DNA of 64,000 nt from Polynucleobacter necessarius (GTDB taxonomy: Bacteria > Pseudomonadota > Gammaproteobacteria > Burkholderiales > Burkholderiaceae), in assembly GCF_900095175.1 (NCBI RefSeq), contig NZ_LT606946.1, positions 126,712 to 190,711 of the forward strand, given 5' to 3'. A program made the position numbers and the translations under genes. The notes beneath the pieces are model-generated. The model saw nothing but the letters and a program-made list of their open reading frames with translations. It was not told the DNA's origin and did not search any database. Numbering within the stretch: the stretch's first letter is position 1; every line of letters begins with the position of its first letter. This document shows positions 29,285 through 37,691 of the stretch, one piece after another.

Positions 29285-30400
29285 ATGTACACCGCTGTTG
29301 ATCACCAATTGATGAGCGAGGCCTTGGCCGAAGCTCAAAAGACTCTCTATTTATCCAATCCCAATCCGCGGGTGGGTTGCGTGATCGTAAAGGATGGAAA
29401 AGTGATTGGTCGGGGTTACACCCAAAGAGTGGGTGGACCTCATGCGGAAGTTCAGGCATTGGCTGATGTGAGGGCGAAGGGAATGGATCCTGCTGGATCG
29501 ACGATCTATGTCACTATAGAGCCATGCAACCATACCGGCAGAACTCCACCTTGTGTTGATGCCTTGATTGAGGCAAAGCCGGCTATGGTGATTGCAGCCA
29601 TGACTGATCCAAATCCTTTGGTAGGTGGCCAAGGCTTAGAGCGACTGAAGGCCGCAGGAATTGAAGTGCGTTGTGGTTTGTTAGAGACGGAAGCCATAGC
29701 ACTCAATCGGGGATTTATTTCTCGGATGACTCGAGGTTTGCCTTGGGTGCGGATGAAGATTGCTGCCAGTCTAGATGGAAAGACCGCACTCCCAAATGGG
29801 CAGAGTCAGTGGATCACGGGACCGCTTGCAAGAGCTGACGGACATCACTGGCGTGCTCGAGCCTGCGCTATATTGACTGGTGTAGGTACCGTCAAAGAAG
29901 ACGACCCCACTTTGAACGTGAGAGATGTTCAAACGGAGCGTCAGCCTTGGAGAATTATTGTGGACTCCAAGCTCGATACACCGCTAAATGCAAAGGTATT
30001 GAGTCACCCTAACGCATCAGGCGTTATCTTGTTTTGCGCTTCATTGGATTCTCAGGAGAGCCAAGATAAGGCAAAAGCATTTGAAGCTCTTGGTGTCGAA
30101 GTGATTGCGATGGCTAATGCTCATGGCAAAGTAGGTTTGCCAAAACTCTTTGCGTATTTGGCAAAGGAGCGCCACATGAATGAAATCCATGTTGAGGCTG
30201 GATTTAAATTAAATGGATCCTTGTTGAGAGAAGATTGTGTTGACGAGCTCTTGCTCTACTACGCCCCCTTCTTTATGGGTGACGGTATTGGTATGGCAAA
30301 CATTTCTCCCTTGGGGGCGTTGGATCAACGCCAGGATTGGCAAATCATCGATCAAACCCTATTTGGTTCTGATCTTCGTTTGCGCTTGAGCAAGAAGTAG
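29285..30400 (+). CDS. ribD: Riboflavin biosynthesis deaminase/reductase
   Basis: The N-terminal deaminase domain has the zinc ligands GGPHAEVQAL and EPCNHTGRTPPC; the C-terminal reductase domain starts MKIAASLDGKTALPNGQSQWITG. It deaminates and then reduces the pyrimidine intermediate. It has 371 residues and starts at ATG 29285. ribE follows 53 bases later, so riboflavin genes are split between this pair and the minus-strand ribBA-ribH operon. Confidence 0.95.
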   Translation: MYTAVDHQLMSEALAEAQKTLYLSNPNPRVGCVIVKDGKVIGRGYTQRVGGPHAEVQALADVRAKGMDPAGSTIYVTIEPCNHTGRTPPCVDALIEAKPAMVIAAMTDPNPLVGGQGLERLKAAGIEVRCGLLETEAIALNRGFISRMTRGLPWVRMKIAASLDGKTALPNGQSQWITGPLARADGHHWRARACAILTGVGTVKEDDPTLNVRDVQTERQPWRIIVDSKLDTPLNAKVLSHPNASGVILFCASLDSQESQDKAKAFEALGVEVIAMANAHGKVGLPKLFAYLAKERHMNEIHVEAGFKLNGSLLREDCVDELLLYYAPFFMGDGIGMANISPLGALDQRQDWQIIDQTLFGSDLRLRLSKK

Positions 30401-30453
30401 CAAATACGAAATAACGATTCAATAAAATTACAAATCCTATTTAAGATCTCACT

Positions 30454-31071
30454 ATGTTTACTGGAATTATTACGGCGGTTGGTCAAATCAAAAGCGCTCA
30501 AGCTAAAGGTGATGGGCTGCACTTAGTCGTTGAAGTACCTTCCGGATATCTTGATGATGTTGCATTGGGTGACAGTATTGCCATTCAGGGTGCCTGCATG
30601 ACAGCTACTGAATTAACCGATACTACTTTTGCTTTAGACATCTCCCGTGAGTCTTTAAGCAAGACAATTGGTCTGGATAAGGTAGGCCCCGTTAATCTTG
30701 AAAAAGCGCTACGTCTCAATGATCGTTTGGGTGGTCACTTGGTGAGTGGGCACGTTGATGGGGTAGGCAAGGTGGCGCATTTTGCCACTGTCGCAGGCGA
30801 TGCTTATGGTTCATGGTTACTGCAGATTGAGGCGCCCAAAGAGCTTGCGCCATTCTTGGCTTATAAGGGATCGATTGTGGTGAATGGTGTTTCATTGACG
30901 GTTAATAAAACGCAAGACAGTCAAGATGCATGTTTAGTCGATATCAATATTATTCCGCACACACTTGAGAACACTACATTAGGGAAGCTCAAGCAGGGTG
31001 AAGCAGTAAATCTAGAGGTGGATTTAATTGCGCGTTATGTTGAGCGGATGTTGAGTAAATCTTCAATTTGA
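30454..31071 (+). CDS. ribE: Riboflavin synthase, alpha chain
   Basis: RibE dismutates two lumazines to riboflavin. It has two similar lumazine-binding halves: MFTGIITAVGQI with SIAIQGACMTAT first, then GGHLVSGHVDGVGKV with SIVVNGVSLTVN. Its 205 residues are the normal length. The last 37 bases are overlapped in antisense by a small antitoxin-like frame. Confidence 0.95.
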   Translation: MFTGIITAVGQIKSAQAKGDGLHLVVEVPSGYLDDVALGDSIAIQGACMTATELTDTTFALDISRESLSKTIGLDKVGPVNLEKALRLNDRLGGHLVSGHVDGVGKVAHFATVAGDAYGSWLLQIEAPKELAPFLAYKGSIVVNGVSLTVNKTQDSQDACLVDINIIPHTLENTTLGKLKQGEAVNLEVDLIARYVERMLSKSSI

Positions 31072-31250
31072 TAATTAATTAATAAATTTTTAATTAAAGC
31101 CTCATAGGTACCCGCAGATATTAGATAAGCGGTGATTCGACCACTCTTTGTGAGACCAATCGGTCGCAGCTTCACAAGGTCAAAAACACCATCAAAGTCT
31201 TGGCTTAACTTAGAAGCCGGAATCTTTTTTACTGCGAAGTTTTTGGGCAT
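31035..31250 (-). CDS. Phd/YefM-like antitoxin, orphan
   Basis: This 71-residue protein reads as a small Phd/YefM antitoxin: KKIPASKLSQDFDGVFDLV then PIGLTKSGRITAYLISAGTYEALI, the turn and strand used for DNA binding. No toxin gene follows, because the 3' end runs into ribE in antisense. A TTATAAT-like box about 6-12 bases before the ATG would give an almost leaderless mRNA. It may be a remnant of a pair. HigBA lies immediately beyond in divergent orientation. Confidence 0.5.
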   Translation of the reverse strand: MPKNFAVKKIPASKLSQDFDGVFDLVKLRPIGLTKSGRITAYLISAGTYEALIKNLLINYQIEDLLNIRST

Positions 31251-31320
31251 GGCCCAATTATAAGAGCTGTGATTTCTAGGAAGCCCTTGTTAACAGGCTG
31301 GTTTTAAGCCCCTACTATCA

Positions 31321-31341
31321 ATAGTCCCAATTTGGGACTAT
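31321..31341. promoter_or_regulatory. Perfect palindrome, probable higBA operator
   Basis: ATAGTCCCAA and TTGGGACTAT form a perfect 10-bp inverted repeat around one T, ending 9 bases before the GTG of the HigB gene. Such palindromes over the promoter are the usual site of autorepression by the HigA antitoxin. Confidence 0.75.
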
Positions 31342-31350
31342 ACTGACGTT

Positions 31351-31659
31351 GTGAGAATAATTGCAAAAAAATACTTGGTTCAATTTTGGAAGTTACATCA
31401 AGATGCCGAGCAACCCTTAAAGTCTTGGCACGACGAAGCTGTGAAGGCTGATTGGCAATCACCCCAAGATATTAAGAGTCAGTATAGAAATGCAGGTTTT
31501 ATTGCGCATAACCGAGTTGTTTTTAATATCAAAGGAAATAAATACCGCTTAATTGTTGCAATAGCCTATCGCTTTGGAGCCCTCTACATTAAGTTCATTG
31601 GGACTCATGCGGAGTATGACGGGGTTAACGCCAAGACAATTGAAATGGAGGTTATATGA
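31351..31659 (+). CDS. higB: HigB-type mRNA interferase toxin
   Basis: The 102-residue protein has the HigB_toxin layout: QFWKLHQDAEQPLKSWHDEA near the start, then FNIKGNKYRLIVAIAYRFGALYIKFIGTHAEYD, with the family's His at the end. It probably cleaves mRNA on ribosomes. It starts at GTG 31351 behind a perfect palindrome and overlaps the antitoxin start by ATGA. The toxin-first order is typical for hig loci. Confidence 0.88.
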   Translation: MRIIAKKYLVQFWKLHQDAEQPLKSWHDEAVKADWQSPQDIKSQYRNAGFIAHNRVVFNIKGNKYRLIVAIAYRFGALYIKFIGTHAEYDGVNAKTIEMEVI

Positions 31660-32024
31660 AGGAATTAAAACCCATTCGTAATAATGCGGAATATAAATTT
31701 GTTTTAGCAGAGATTTCGCAGTTGATTGATAACGAGCCGATACCCGGTAGTAAGAAAGGGGATAGATTTGAGGTTCTTCTAATGCTGGCAGAGATTTATG
31801 AAGCAAAGCGCTATCCAATTTCTCTCCCTGATCCAATTGAGGCTATTAAATTTAGAATGGAGCAGGCTGGGTTGAAGCCAAAAGATCTTCAACCCATGAT
31901 TGGCGGGTTAAATCGTGTCTATGAAATACTTAATCGTAAAAGACCGCTGACATTAAAAATGATTTGGAATTTACATAAGATGCTGGGAATTCCGGCTGAA
32001 AGTTTGATTCAGCAGGGCGCATAA
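31656..32024 (+). CDS. higA: HigA-type antitoxin with helix-turn-helix
   Basis: The first part (RNNAEYKFVLAEISQLID) resembles the toxin-binding region of long HigA antitoxins. The second has a helix-turn-helix, IKFRMEQAGLKPKDLQPMIGGLNRVYEILNRKRPL. It has 122 residues and would neutralise HigB and repress the operon at the palindrome. It is convergent with queC, 5 bases away. Confidence 0.88.
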   Translation: MKELKPIRNNAEYKFVLAEISQLIDNEPIPGSKKGDRFEVLLMLAEIYEAKRYPISLPDPIEAIKFRMEQAGLKPKDLQPMIGGLNRVYEILNRKRPLTLKMIWNLHKMLGIPAESLIQQGA

Positions 32025-32029
32025 TTTTT

Positions 32030-32776
32030 TTAGTTGAGTGCTACTTGGTAGCGCGTTGGATCACTCAAGTTGGCTTGCTTAAAACTTGCCTGTCGAAGAC
32101 GGCAAGATTCACATTCTCCACAAGCTTCACCCAAATCATTTGCTTGGTAGCAAGAAACAGTTTGCGAGTAGTCGACGCCTAAAGTGGTACCCAGTTGAAT
32201 GATTTCTGCTTTGCTCATGCCGATGATGGGCGCGTGCACCCGAAAGCGATTCTCATTATTAATGGCTTCCACACCAGCCTTAGTAGCAAGGTTGGCCATA
32301 GTCTCAAATGAGGCTAAGTACTCTGGGCGGCAGTCTGGGTAGCCAGAGTAGTCAACGGCATTAGCGCCATAAAAAATATCCAATCTACCTAATGACTCAG
32401 CCCACCCTAAAGCAAGCGATAGCAAAATCGTATTACGCGCTGGCACATAGGTGACCGGAATTTCTAAATCTTTACTAGGGGTTGTTGGGATATCGATAGA
32501 TGAGTCTGTCAGTGCTGATCCACCAAAGCGTGTGAGGTCTAAATTCACAACCTCATGACGAATGACACCCATTTTCTTGGCAATCTGTTTTGCTGCTGCT
32601 AGCTCTGATGAGTGGCGTTGACCATAGCCAACAGATAAGACATAGGGCGCGTAACCAAGATCTTTCGCCAACGCCAGAATGGTGCTGGAATCCAGTCCAC
32701 CAGAAAACAAAATTACTGCCGGTGCATTAGGTTTGCGCGGAGCAATACTTTCAAAAGTAGCAGATAACTTAGATAT
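32030..32776 (-). CDS. queC: 7-cyano-7-deazaguanine synthase with no canonical start codon
   Basis: QueC makes preQ0 for queuosine tRNA modification. The PP-loop [14 protein letters not shown] and the C-terminal zinc site [14 protein letters not shown] are intact. The in-frame open sequence runs back to a TAA at 32798-32800, but it holds no ATG, GTG or TTG before the TTG at 32710, which lies inside the strand [10 protein letters not shown] that normally forms part of the fold. An in-frame ATA at 32774-32776 sits where an ATG could have been. The gene may have lost its start, or use a rare one; the 5' limit given is therefore a guess. Confidence 0.8.
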   Translation of the reverse strand: MSKLSATFESIAPRKPNAPAVILFSGGLDSSTILALAKDLGYAPYVLSVGYGQRHSSELAAAKQIAKKMGVIRHEVVNLDLTRFGGSALTDSSIDIPTTPSKDLEIPVTYVPARNTILLSLALGWAESLGRLDIFYGANAVDYSGYPDCRPEYLASFETMANLATKAGVEAINNENRFRVHAPIIGMSKAEIIQLGTTLGVDYSQTVSCYQANDLGEACGECESCRLRQASFKQANLSDPTRYQVALN

Positions 32777-32805
32777 GGAACAGTATTGAATCCTGAGTTA
32801 CTGGA

Positions 32806-33537
32806 TTACTTAGTTGCAGCGATCAGTTGCTGCGCATCTTTTGCTGCTTCGGTATCCGGATACTTGCTGATAATGTCGTTAAATGTCTTCTTGGCAGCAG
32901 TCTTATTTTCACTTTCCAATTGCGCATTACCGAGTGTCAACATGGCTGTTGGAATATGTGGATGGTTTGGATAGCGCTTAATCAGGTTTTGCAGTTGCGC
33001 AATCGCACCGGTGTAATCCTTGTTGGCATATTTGCTGTTACCGCTCCAAAAGAGTGCCAGCGGGGCATAAGGGCTATTAGAGTATTTCTTAGCAAAAGCA
33101 GAAAAGTCGCTGTCTGCTTTTTTGAGATTGCCAGATTGAAAGGTCTTTAATGCGTCATCATAGGCTTTTTTCTCACCCGGCTGGACCGTGCCACTGACAC
33201 CTTCAATAGTTGCTGTGCGGGGCTCAAAGTTCCCTAGGCGGTTATCGAGATCTTGGTAATAGGTTTTTTGACTGGCGCCAATATCTTCACCCAGTTTCTC
33301 AAGCTCTTCTACCTTGCCACGTAGCTCCGCATTCTCTGTTTTGAGTTTATCGATTTGACCTTGTAATTCAAGTTGCGTAGTGGCTAGAGATTTACGTAAG
33401 TCTAATATCGCTTTACGTGCATCATCATCAGCAAAGAGGGCCCATGCATTGCCAGAGGCGCTCAGGCAAAGAGTGGCGGCACTTAAACAAAACGCTCGTG
33501 AGAGCGTTTGTTTAAAAGAGTGTGAAGGGCTACGCAT
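32806..33537 (-). CDS. cpoB: Tol-Pal system protein YbgF / CpoB
   Basis: CpoB is a periplasmic partner of TolA that links outer membrane constriction to septal wall synthesis. It shows an N-terminal signal (ending near GNAWA), a coiled-coil (LATTQLELQGQIDKLKTENAEL), and C-terminal TPR repeats with AYDDALKTFQSGNLKKADS and FWSGNSKYANKDYTGAIAQL. It has 243 residues. Its ATG directly abuts the pal stop. Confidence 0.92.
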   Translation of the reverse strand: MRSPSHSFKQTLSRAFCLSAATLCLSASGNAWALFADDDARKAILDLRKSLATTQLELQGQIDKLKTENAELRGKVEELEKLGEDIGASQKTYYQDLDNRLGNFEPRTATIEGVSGTVQPGEKKAYDDALKTFQSGNLKKADSDFSAFAKKYSNSPYAPLALFWSGNSKYANKDYTGAIAQLQNLIKRYPNHPHIPTAMLTLGNAQLESENKTAAKKTFNDIISKYPDTEAAKDAQQLIAATK

Positions 33538-34037
33538 TAGTTTGTAATGTAAACAATGTCAGCACGGCGATTTTCTGCCCATGCCGCTTCGTTATCACCT
33601 TCAGCTTTTGGTTTTTCTTTACCAAAGCTCACTGCTTCCATCTGGTTGTCAGAAACTCCCATCAAGTTGAGTGACTTACGCACCGCATCTGAACGGCGTT
33701 GACCCAAAGCTAAGTTGTATTCAGCTGTGCCGCGCTCGTCAGTATTACCTTGAATGATGACCTTCTGTTTTGGATTGGCTTTTAAGAAGCTTGCGTGTGC
33801 AGAGAGTTGTTTCTGATACTTAGTCTGAACGGTGTATTCATTGAAATCAAAGTACACGCTACGTTGGAACAGTGGGCTGCTCGGATCATTCCATGGCTGC
33901 GAGCCAAAGTTACCACTACCACCGCCATTGGCACCATCAACATCATCCAATTTGACGCTTGAGCAAGCTGCCAAGAGAAGAGCGGTTGCGCCCACAAGGG
34001 TCAGGGTTGCGGCACGGCGCGCGATAGAAATTTTCAT
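33537..34037 (-). CDS. pal: Peptidoglycan-associated lipoprotein
   Basis: Pal anchors the outer membrane to peptidoglycan. The signal peptide ends in a lipobox (LLLAACSS), and the OmpA-like domain has FDFNEYTV and the peptidoglycan-binding IQGNTDERGTAEYNLALGQRR. It has 166 residues. In most Proteobacteria pal follows tolB directly; here a toxin-antitoxin pair lies between them on the other strand, so pal must have its own promoter. Confidence 0.95.
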   Translation of the reverse strand: MKISIARRAATLTLVGATALLLAACSSVKLDDVDGANGGGSGNFGSQPWNDPSSPLFQRSVYFDFNEYTVQTKYQKQLSAHASFLKANPKQKVIIQGNTDERGTAEYNLALGQRRSDAVRKSLNLMGVSDNQMEAVSFGKEKPKAEGDNEAAWAENRRADIVYITN

Positions 34038-34161
34038 GATCTTTCCTTTTTCCTACAAAACAGGCAATTAATTAAGCTAATAGACAATATTATGCCCCTA
34101 AGATTAGCCTATTTGGGTGGAAATGATGCTTCCTTTTTTACTTTATAAGGCATATTTGCAT

Positions 34162-34202
34162 TTCTCCTTAAATGAGGTAAAATTATTCCTCAAATGAGGA
34201 AT
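34162..34202. promoter_or_regulatory. Tandem palindromic operator of the Xre-RES pair
   Basis: ATTCCTCA and TGAGGAAT form a perfect repeat at 34185-34202. A diverged copy with CTCCTTAAATGAGG lies at 34164-34177, about two helical turns upstream. The second copy ends 5 bases before the antitoxin ATG. Two spaced copies fit cooperative autorepression by a ParS/Xre antitoxin. Confidence 0.7.
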
Positions 34203-34207
34203 TAAAG

Positions 34208-34708
34208 ATGTCTAGTGTCATCGCCAAAAAGCCCGGCACAAAAGTGACTCGCAAAAACTTGGTTGCTGGAGTTCAGTCAGATTTTTCTTTTGCTCAAATT
34301 TATCGAGTTCAGCCTATTGATCGCATTCGATTGATGCGGACGGGGGTTCCAGCTCGATACATCAATGTCATCGCTGATTCTATGGGCATTACAAAAGATA
34401 CCTTATTTAGGTATTTGAATTTACCTAGATCAACTGTGGACAAGAAGTTAGCTGCAAGTCAAATATTACCTATTGAGCAAGGTGAGCGTTTGATTGGTAT
34501 GGCTAAGCTTGTTGGACAGGTCGAGTCAATGATTGCTGAGTCAGGAAACCCAGATGGTTTTGACGCTGCCAAGTGGGTAGCGAGTTGGCTTGAAAAACCA
34601 TCTCCAGCTTTAGGTGGCGAGAAGCCATCGGCCTACTTAGATACGATTTCTGGCCAGGAAATGATTTCCGATCTTCTTGCCAAAATTCAAACTGGGGCAT
34701 ACGCATGA
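34208..34708 (+). CDS. Xre/ParS/MbcA-type antitoxin of a RES-Xre pair
   Basis: The 166-residue protein has an N-terminal helix-turn-helix-like part (RIRLMRTGVPARYINVIADSMGITKDTLFRYLNL) and the C-terminal toxin-binding domain PSPALGGEKPSAYLDTISGQEMISDLLAKIQTGAYA, diagnostic of RES-Xre antitoxins. The stop overlaps the RES start. It is placed between pal and tolB in opposite orientation. Confidence 0.92.
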   Translation: MSSVIAKKPGTKVTRKNLVAGVQSDFSFAQIYRVQPIDRIRLMRTGVPARYINVIADSMGITKDTLFRYLNLPRSTVDKKLAASQILPIEQGERLIGMAKLVGQVESMIAESGNPDGFDAAKWVASWLEKPSPALGGEKPSAYLDTISGQEMISDLLAKIQTGAYA

Positions 34709-35193
34709 GTGTTCAGGTCGTTTGGAGAATTGCATTGGATGCGCCCACGTTTAAGGCGGATGATCTCAGTGGCGAAGGGGCAAAAAAATCAGGCGGGAGA
34801 TGGAATAAAAAAGGGACACCTGTTCTCTATACCTCTGAATCGATTGCCCTTGCTTGTTTAGAGACCTTAGTGCATATCAATGCACAAGGCCTTCCCTTAA
34901 ATCGCTATTTAGTGCGCATTGATATCCCAACAAAAGTATGGGACATGGCTAAGAAATTCAATTTCAAAACTGCTGGATTCGGTTGGGATGCTTTACCGGC
35001 AGGAACAGTGAGTATTGATAAAGGTGAGAAGTGGCTGCAATCCAATGCGAGTGCTTTACTCTTTGTACCTTCAGTGGTCATACCGCAAGCAAGTAACGTA
35101 TTGATTAATCCCTTACATCCGGATACAAAGCTGATCAAGGCTAAGAAAATTGAGAAATTTTCTTATGACCCTCGTTTAGTGAGTCTGCCTTAA
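34705..35193 (+). CDS. RES-domain toxin (NAD-depleting type)
   Basis: RES toxins act on cellular NAD+. The family's Arg and Ser/Tyr positions appear in GGRWNKKGTPVLYTSESIALACLETLVHI. The late LLFVPSVVIPQASNVLINPLHPD and YDPRL complete the domain. It has 162 residues, full length. It overlaps the antitoxin by ATGA and ends 14 bases from the convergent tolB end. Confidence 0.9.
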   Translation: MSVQVVWRIALDAPTFKADDLSGEGAKKSGGRWNKKGTPVLYTSESIALACLETLVHINAQGLPLNRYLVRIDIPTKVWDMAKKFNFKTAGFGWDALPAGTVSIDKGEKWLQSNASALLFVPSVVIPQASNVLINPLHPDTKLIKAKKIEKFSYDPRLVSLP

Positions 35194-35206
35194 TCTGTTA
35201 ATTGCT

Positions 35207-36511
35207 TTAGTCCATAAATGGACCCCAGGATGGCTGACGCACATCAGACCCTGGAATGCTTAATACCTGCTTGGAGTTGCCGTCTACTGAGACTGCCGCC
35301 AATACCCGCTTGCCACCGACTTTGGTGGAATAAAGGACGTAGCGCCCATTCGCAGCAAAAGAAGGGGACTCATCGCTGGTGCCATCTGTTAAAGCTTGTG
35401 AGTCGCCAGTTGCTAGATTGAGGATGTAAAGACGGAAGGCTCCGCCAATGTTAGCGATATATGCCAAATACTTGCCGTCCGGTGAAATTCGCGGTGAAGT
35501 CACAAAACCTTGTTTGAACGTAATGCGTTTTGCACCTTCAACTTGCTCGCCTTCAGCGCCTATGCGGTAGATTTGTGGATTACCACCGCGGTCACTCGTG
35601 AAGTAAATATAACGACCGTCTGCAGAATATTGCGGCTCTGTATCAATCGTACGACCACGAGTAAGGCGGTGAAGTCCACTGCCGTCCGCATTAATGCCGT
35701 AGATCTGAGTGTTGCCATCTTTTGAGAGTGATACGGCTAATTTCTTACCATCAGGAGACCAAGCTGGCGCACTGTTATTACCCTTTTGGTTCGATAGGGA
35801 AATGCGGCGACCAGTAGCGAGCTCGTGAACATAAATCACTGGCTTGCGATCTTCGAAGGACACATAAGCCACTTTCTTACCATCAGGCGACCATGATGAT
35901 GAGATGATGGGCTCACCACTACTCATGGCGTTGCGAATATTTTGACCATCCGCATCGGAAATCACGAGGCGATAACGTTTACCCTCTTTGATAACGTAGG
36001 AGAGGCGAGTAGAAAATATGCCACGCTCACCTAGCAACTTAAAGATGATGTCATCGGCAATCTTATGTCCGGCAGCACGTAAGTTGTCGGCGCTAGTGTT
36101 GATATCTAAACCGCCCAAGCTTTCGGATTTACGAATATCAAAAAGCTTATAGTGAATCTCAAACTGAGACGGACCAGTTTGCATAACTGAGCCAACCGCC
36201 AATGCATCAGCGCCACGTGCAGACCAAGACTTATAGTTCGGAGTGCCTTCATCACTTTCGCTGGCATTACCGTTCTCAGTATTTTTAAAGTAACCACTAC
36301 GTGCCAAGTCTTGGCGAATGATTTCAGTAACGCTGGTAGGGAGCTTATTCTCATCCTTAAAGCGCATCACGGCGATGGGGTAGAGCGACTGACCTACTCC
36401 AGTGATTTCAATACTCATCTGGGCATGACTCTGAAGACTAGCAATACTTAAGCCGAGAGTCATAACCCACAAAAAGGTCTTGGTATAAGAGCGTGTGATA
36501 TTTTTGATCAT
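35207..36511 (-). CDS. tolB: Tol-Pal translocation protein TolB
   Basis: TolB is the periplasmic propeller that binds Pal. A signal peptide (ending near SHA) is followed by a D1 domain and five to six propeller repeats seen as recurring WSPDGKK, YSADGRY and ISPDGKYLAY blocks. It has 434 residues. It follows tolA by 11 bases on the same strand. The operon is cut after it by the RES-Xre pair. Confidence 0.95.
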   Translation of the reverse strand: MIKNITRSYTKTFLWVMTLGLSIASLQSHAQMSIEITGVGQSLYPIAVMRFKDENKLPTSVTEIIRQDLARSGYFKNTENGNASESDEGTPNYKSWSARGADALAVGSVMQTGPSQFEIHYKLFDIRKSESLGGLDINTSADNLRAAGHKIADDIIFKLLGERGIFSTRLSYVIKEGKRYRLVISDADGQNIRNAMSSGEPIISSSWSPDGKKVAYVSFEDRKPVIYVHELATGRRISLSNQKGNNSAPAWSPDGKKLAVSLSKDGNTQIYGINADGSGLHRLTRGRTIDTEPQYSADGRYIYFTSDRGGNPQIYRIGAEGEQVEGAKRITFKQGFVTSPRISPDGKYLAYIANIGGAFRLYILNLATGDSQALTDGTSDESPSFAANGRYVLYSTKVGGKRVLAAVSVDGNSKQVLSIPGSDVRQPSWGPFMD

Positions 36512-36521
36512 GTCTAGTAAA

Positions 36522-37250
36522 TTACTTCGGTTTGAGTTTAAGTTCAGGTGTCAGGGTTGGAAATTGACCATTGTCGTCTTTAGGTAGACTTTGTGTTGCA
36601 TCAATTGCGCTCAGGACAGCTTGATCCCAAGCGTTATCGTCGCTGCTCGAAGTCATCACTCTCATCAAGATGGCACCATCTGGAGCAAGCTTTACCTGAA
36701 CAATAGTTTGCTTATTGCCTTTGAAAGAATCGGCATTAAAGGTGATATTGGCGCGAACCTTTTTAATGACCTTATCGCTCCATCCAGGAGGCGCAGTCCC
36801 TCCGGCACCAACGCCGCTTCCGACAGAACCGCCAGTGCCACCATCTTTGGCTGCCATTCCTCTAAGACTAGCAATATTGGCTTCTCGCCTCTTATCTGCT
36901 TCTGCATTGGCTTTAATTTGCGCAGGAGTTAGAGCGGCTGGTTTAGGTGCTTCTGCTTTTTTAGGCTTCTCTTTTTCAACCTTCTTTTTCTTGATGGCGA
37001 TGTCAGCTGCTTCTTCTTTCATCTCTGTTTTAATTTCAGGAACGACAGGAGTTTCTACCTGCTGACTGGCATCCCATAGCTCCACTTCCACTCCTGAGGG
37101 GGTGGAGTTGTTCCAGCTAATGCCGATTACCAAAAATGCAAGTAAACCTAAGTGCGCAGCAAGTGAGAGACTGAAAGCGCGTTTAGTACTTTCATTTTTA
37201 GTCAGGCGGCCTCGAGAAAAGGTCGAGTGAAAAGTCTGTGCGCTATTCAT
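36522..37250 (-). CDS. tolA: Cell envelope protein TolA
   Basis: TolA spans the periplasm between TolQR and Pal/TolB. An N-terminal membrane helix (LAAHLGLLAFLVIGISW) is followed by a Lys/Glu/Ala-rich segment (about 75-135), a Gly-rich hinge (GGTGGSVGSGVGAGG), and a C-terminal domain with APPGWSDKVIKKVRANITF and MTSSSDDNAWDQAVLSAI. At 242 residues the charged helix is short compared with enterobacterial TolA. Confidence 0.9.
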   Translation of the reverse strand: MNSAQTFHSTFSRGRLTKNESTKRAFSLSLAAHLGLLAFLVIGISWNNSTPSGVEVELWDASQQVETPVVPEIKTEMKEEAADIAIKKKKVEKEKPKKAEAPKPAALTPAQIKANAEADKRREANIASLRGMAAKDGGTGGSVGSGVGAGGTAPPGWSDKVIKKVRANITFNADSFKGNKQTIVQVKLAPDGAILMRVMTSSSDDNAWDQAVLSAIDATQSLPKDDNGQFPTLTPELKLKPK

Positions 37251-37269
37251 GAATAAAAGACAAAGAGGC

Positions 37270-37689
37270 TTACTGACTCTTCACTGCAAGGCCAACACGC
37301 TTCACGCCATTTTCTTTTAGCTTGGACATCACATCCATCACGACTTCGTATTTAATGGATTTATCTGCAGCAAGCACAACCGGTTGTTCGGCGGACTTCT
37401 CTGCTTGTGAGCGTGCAAACGCTCCGAGCTCAAATTTATTTAAAGTCTGAACAGGATCACCATCTTTGCGCACGATGACATTTTCATTGGCATCAATCGT
37501 TAAAAAGACGGGAGGCAAAGATTGTACTTTTGCACCACCTACTGTTGGTAGATTAACGACGCCAGGATTGACCATCGGCGCAGTCACCATAAAGATGACC
37601 AGCAATACCAACATCACATCGATGTAGGGCACCACATTGATGTCGGCCATTGCCCGACGCTTAGAGGATTTTCTGAGTGAGCCAGCCAT
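37270..37689 (-). CDS. tolR: Tol-Pal system protein TolR
   Basis: TolR is the ExbD-like stator partner. It has the conserved ADINVVPYIDVMLVLLVIFMVTAPMV with the proton-path Asp, and a periplasmic domain with LAADKSIKYEVVMDVMSKLKENG. It has 139 residues. It lies 2 bases after tolQ and 19 before tolA. Unlike the exbD copy at 44 kb, it is uninterrupted. Confidence 0.95.
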   Translation of the reverse strand: MAGSLRKSSKRRAMADINVVPYIDVMLVLLVIFMVTAPMVNPGVVNLPTVGGAKVQSLPPVFLTIDANENVIVRKDGDPVQTLNKFELGAFARSQAEKSAEQPVVLAADKSIKYEVVMDVMSKLKENGVKRVGLAVKSQ

Positions 37690-37691
37690 GC

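Noticed and set aside
36715..37065. Plus-strand frame of 116 residues over tolA
   Set aside because: Its low-complexity sequence is the complement of the tolA Lys/Ala/Gly-rich region.
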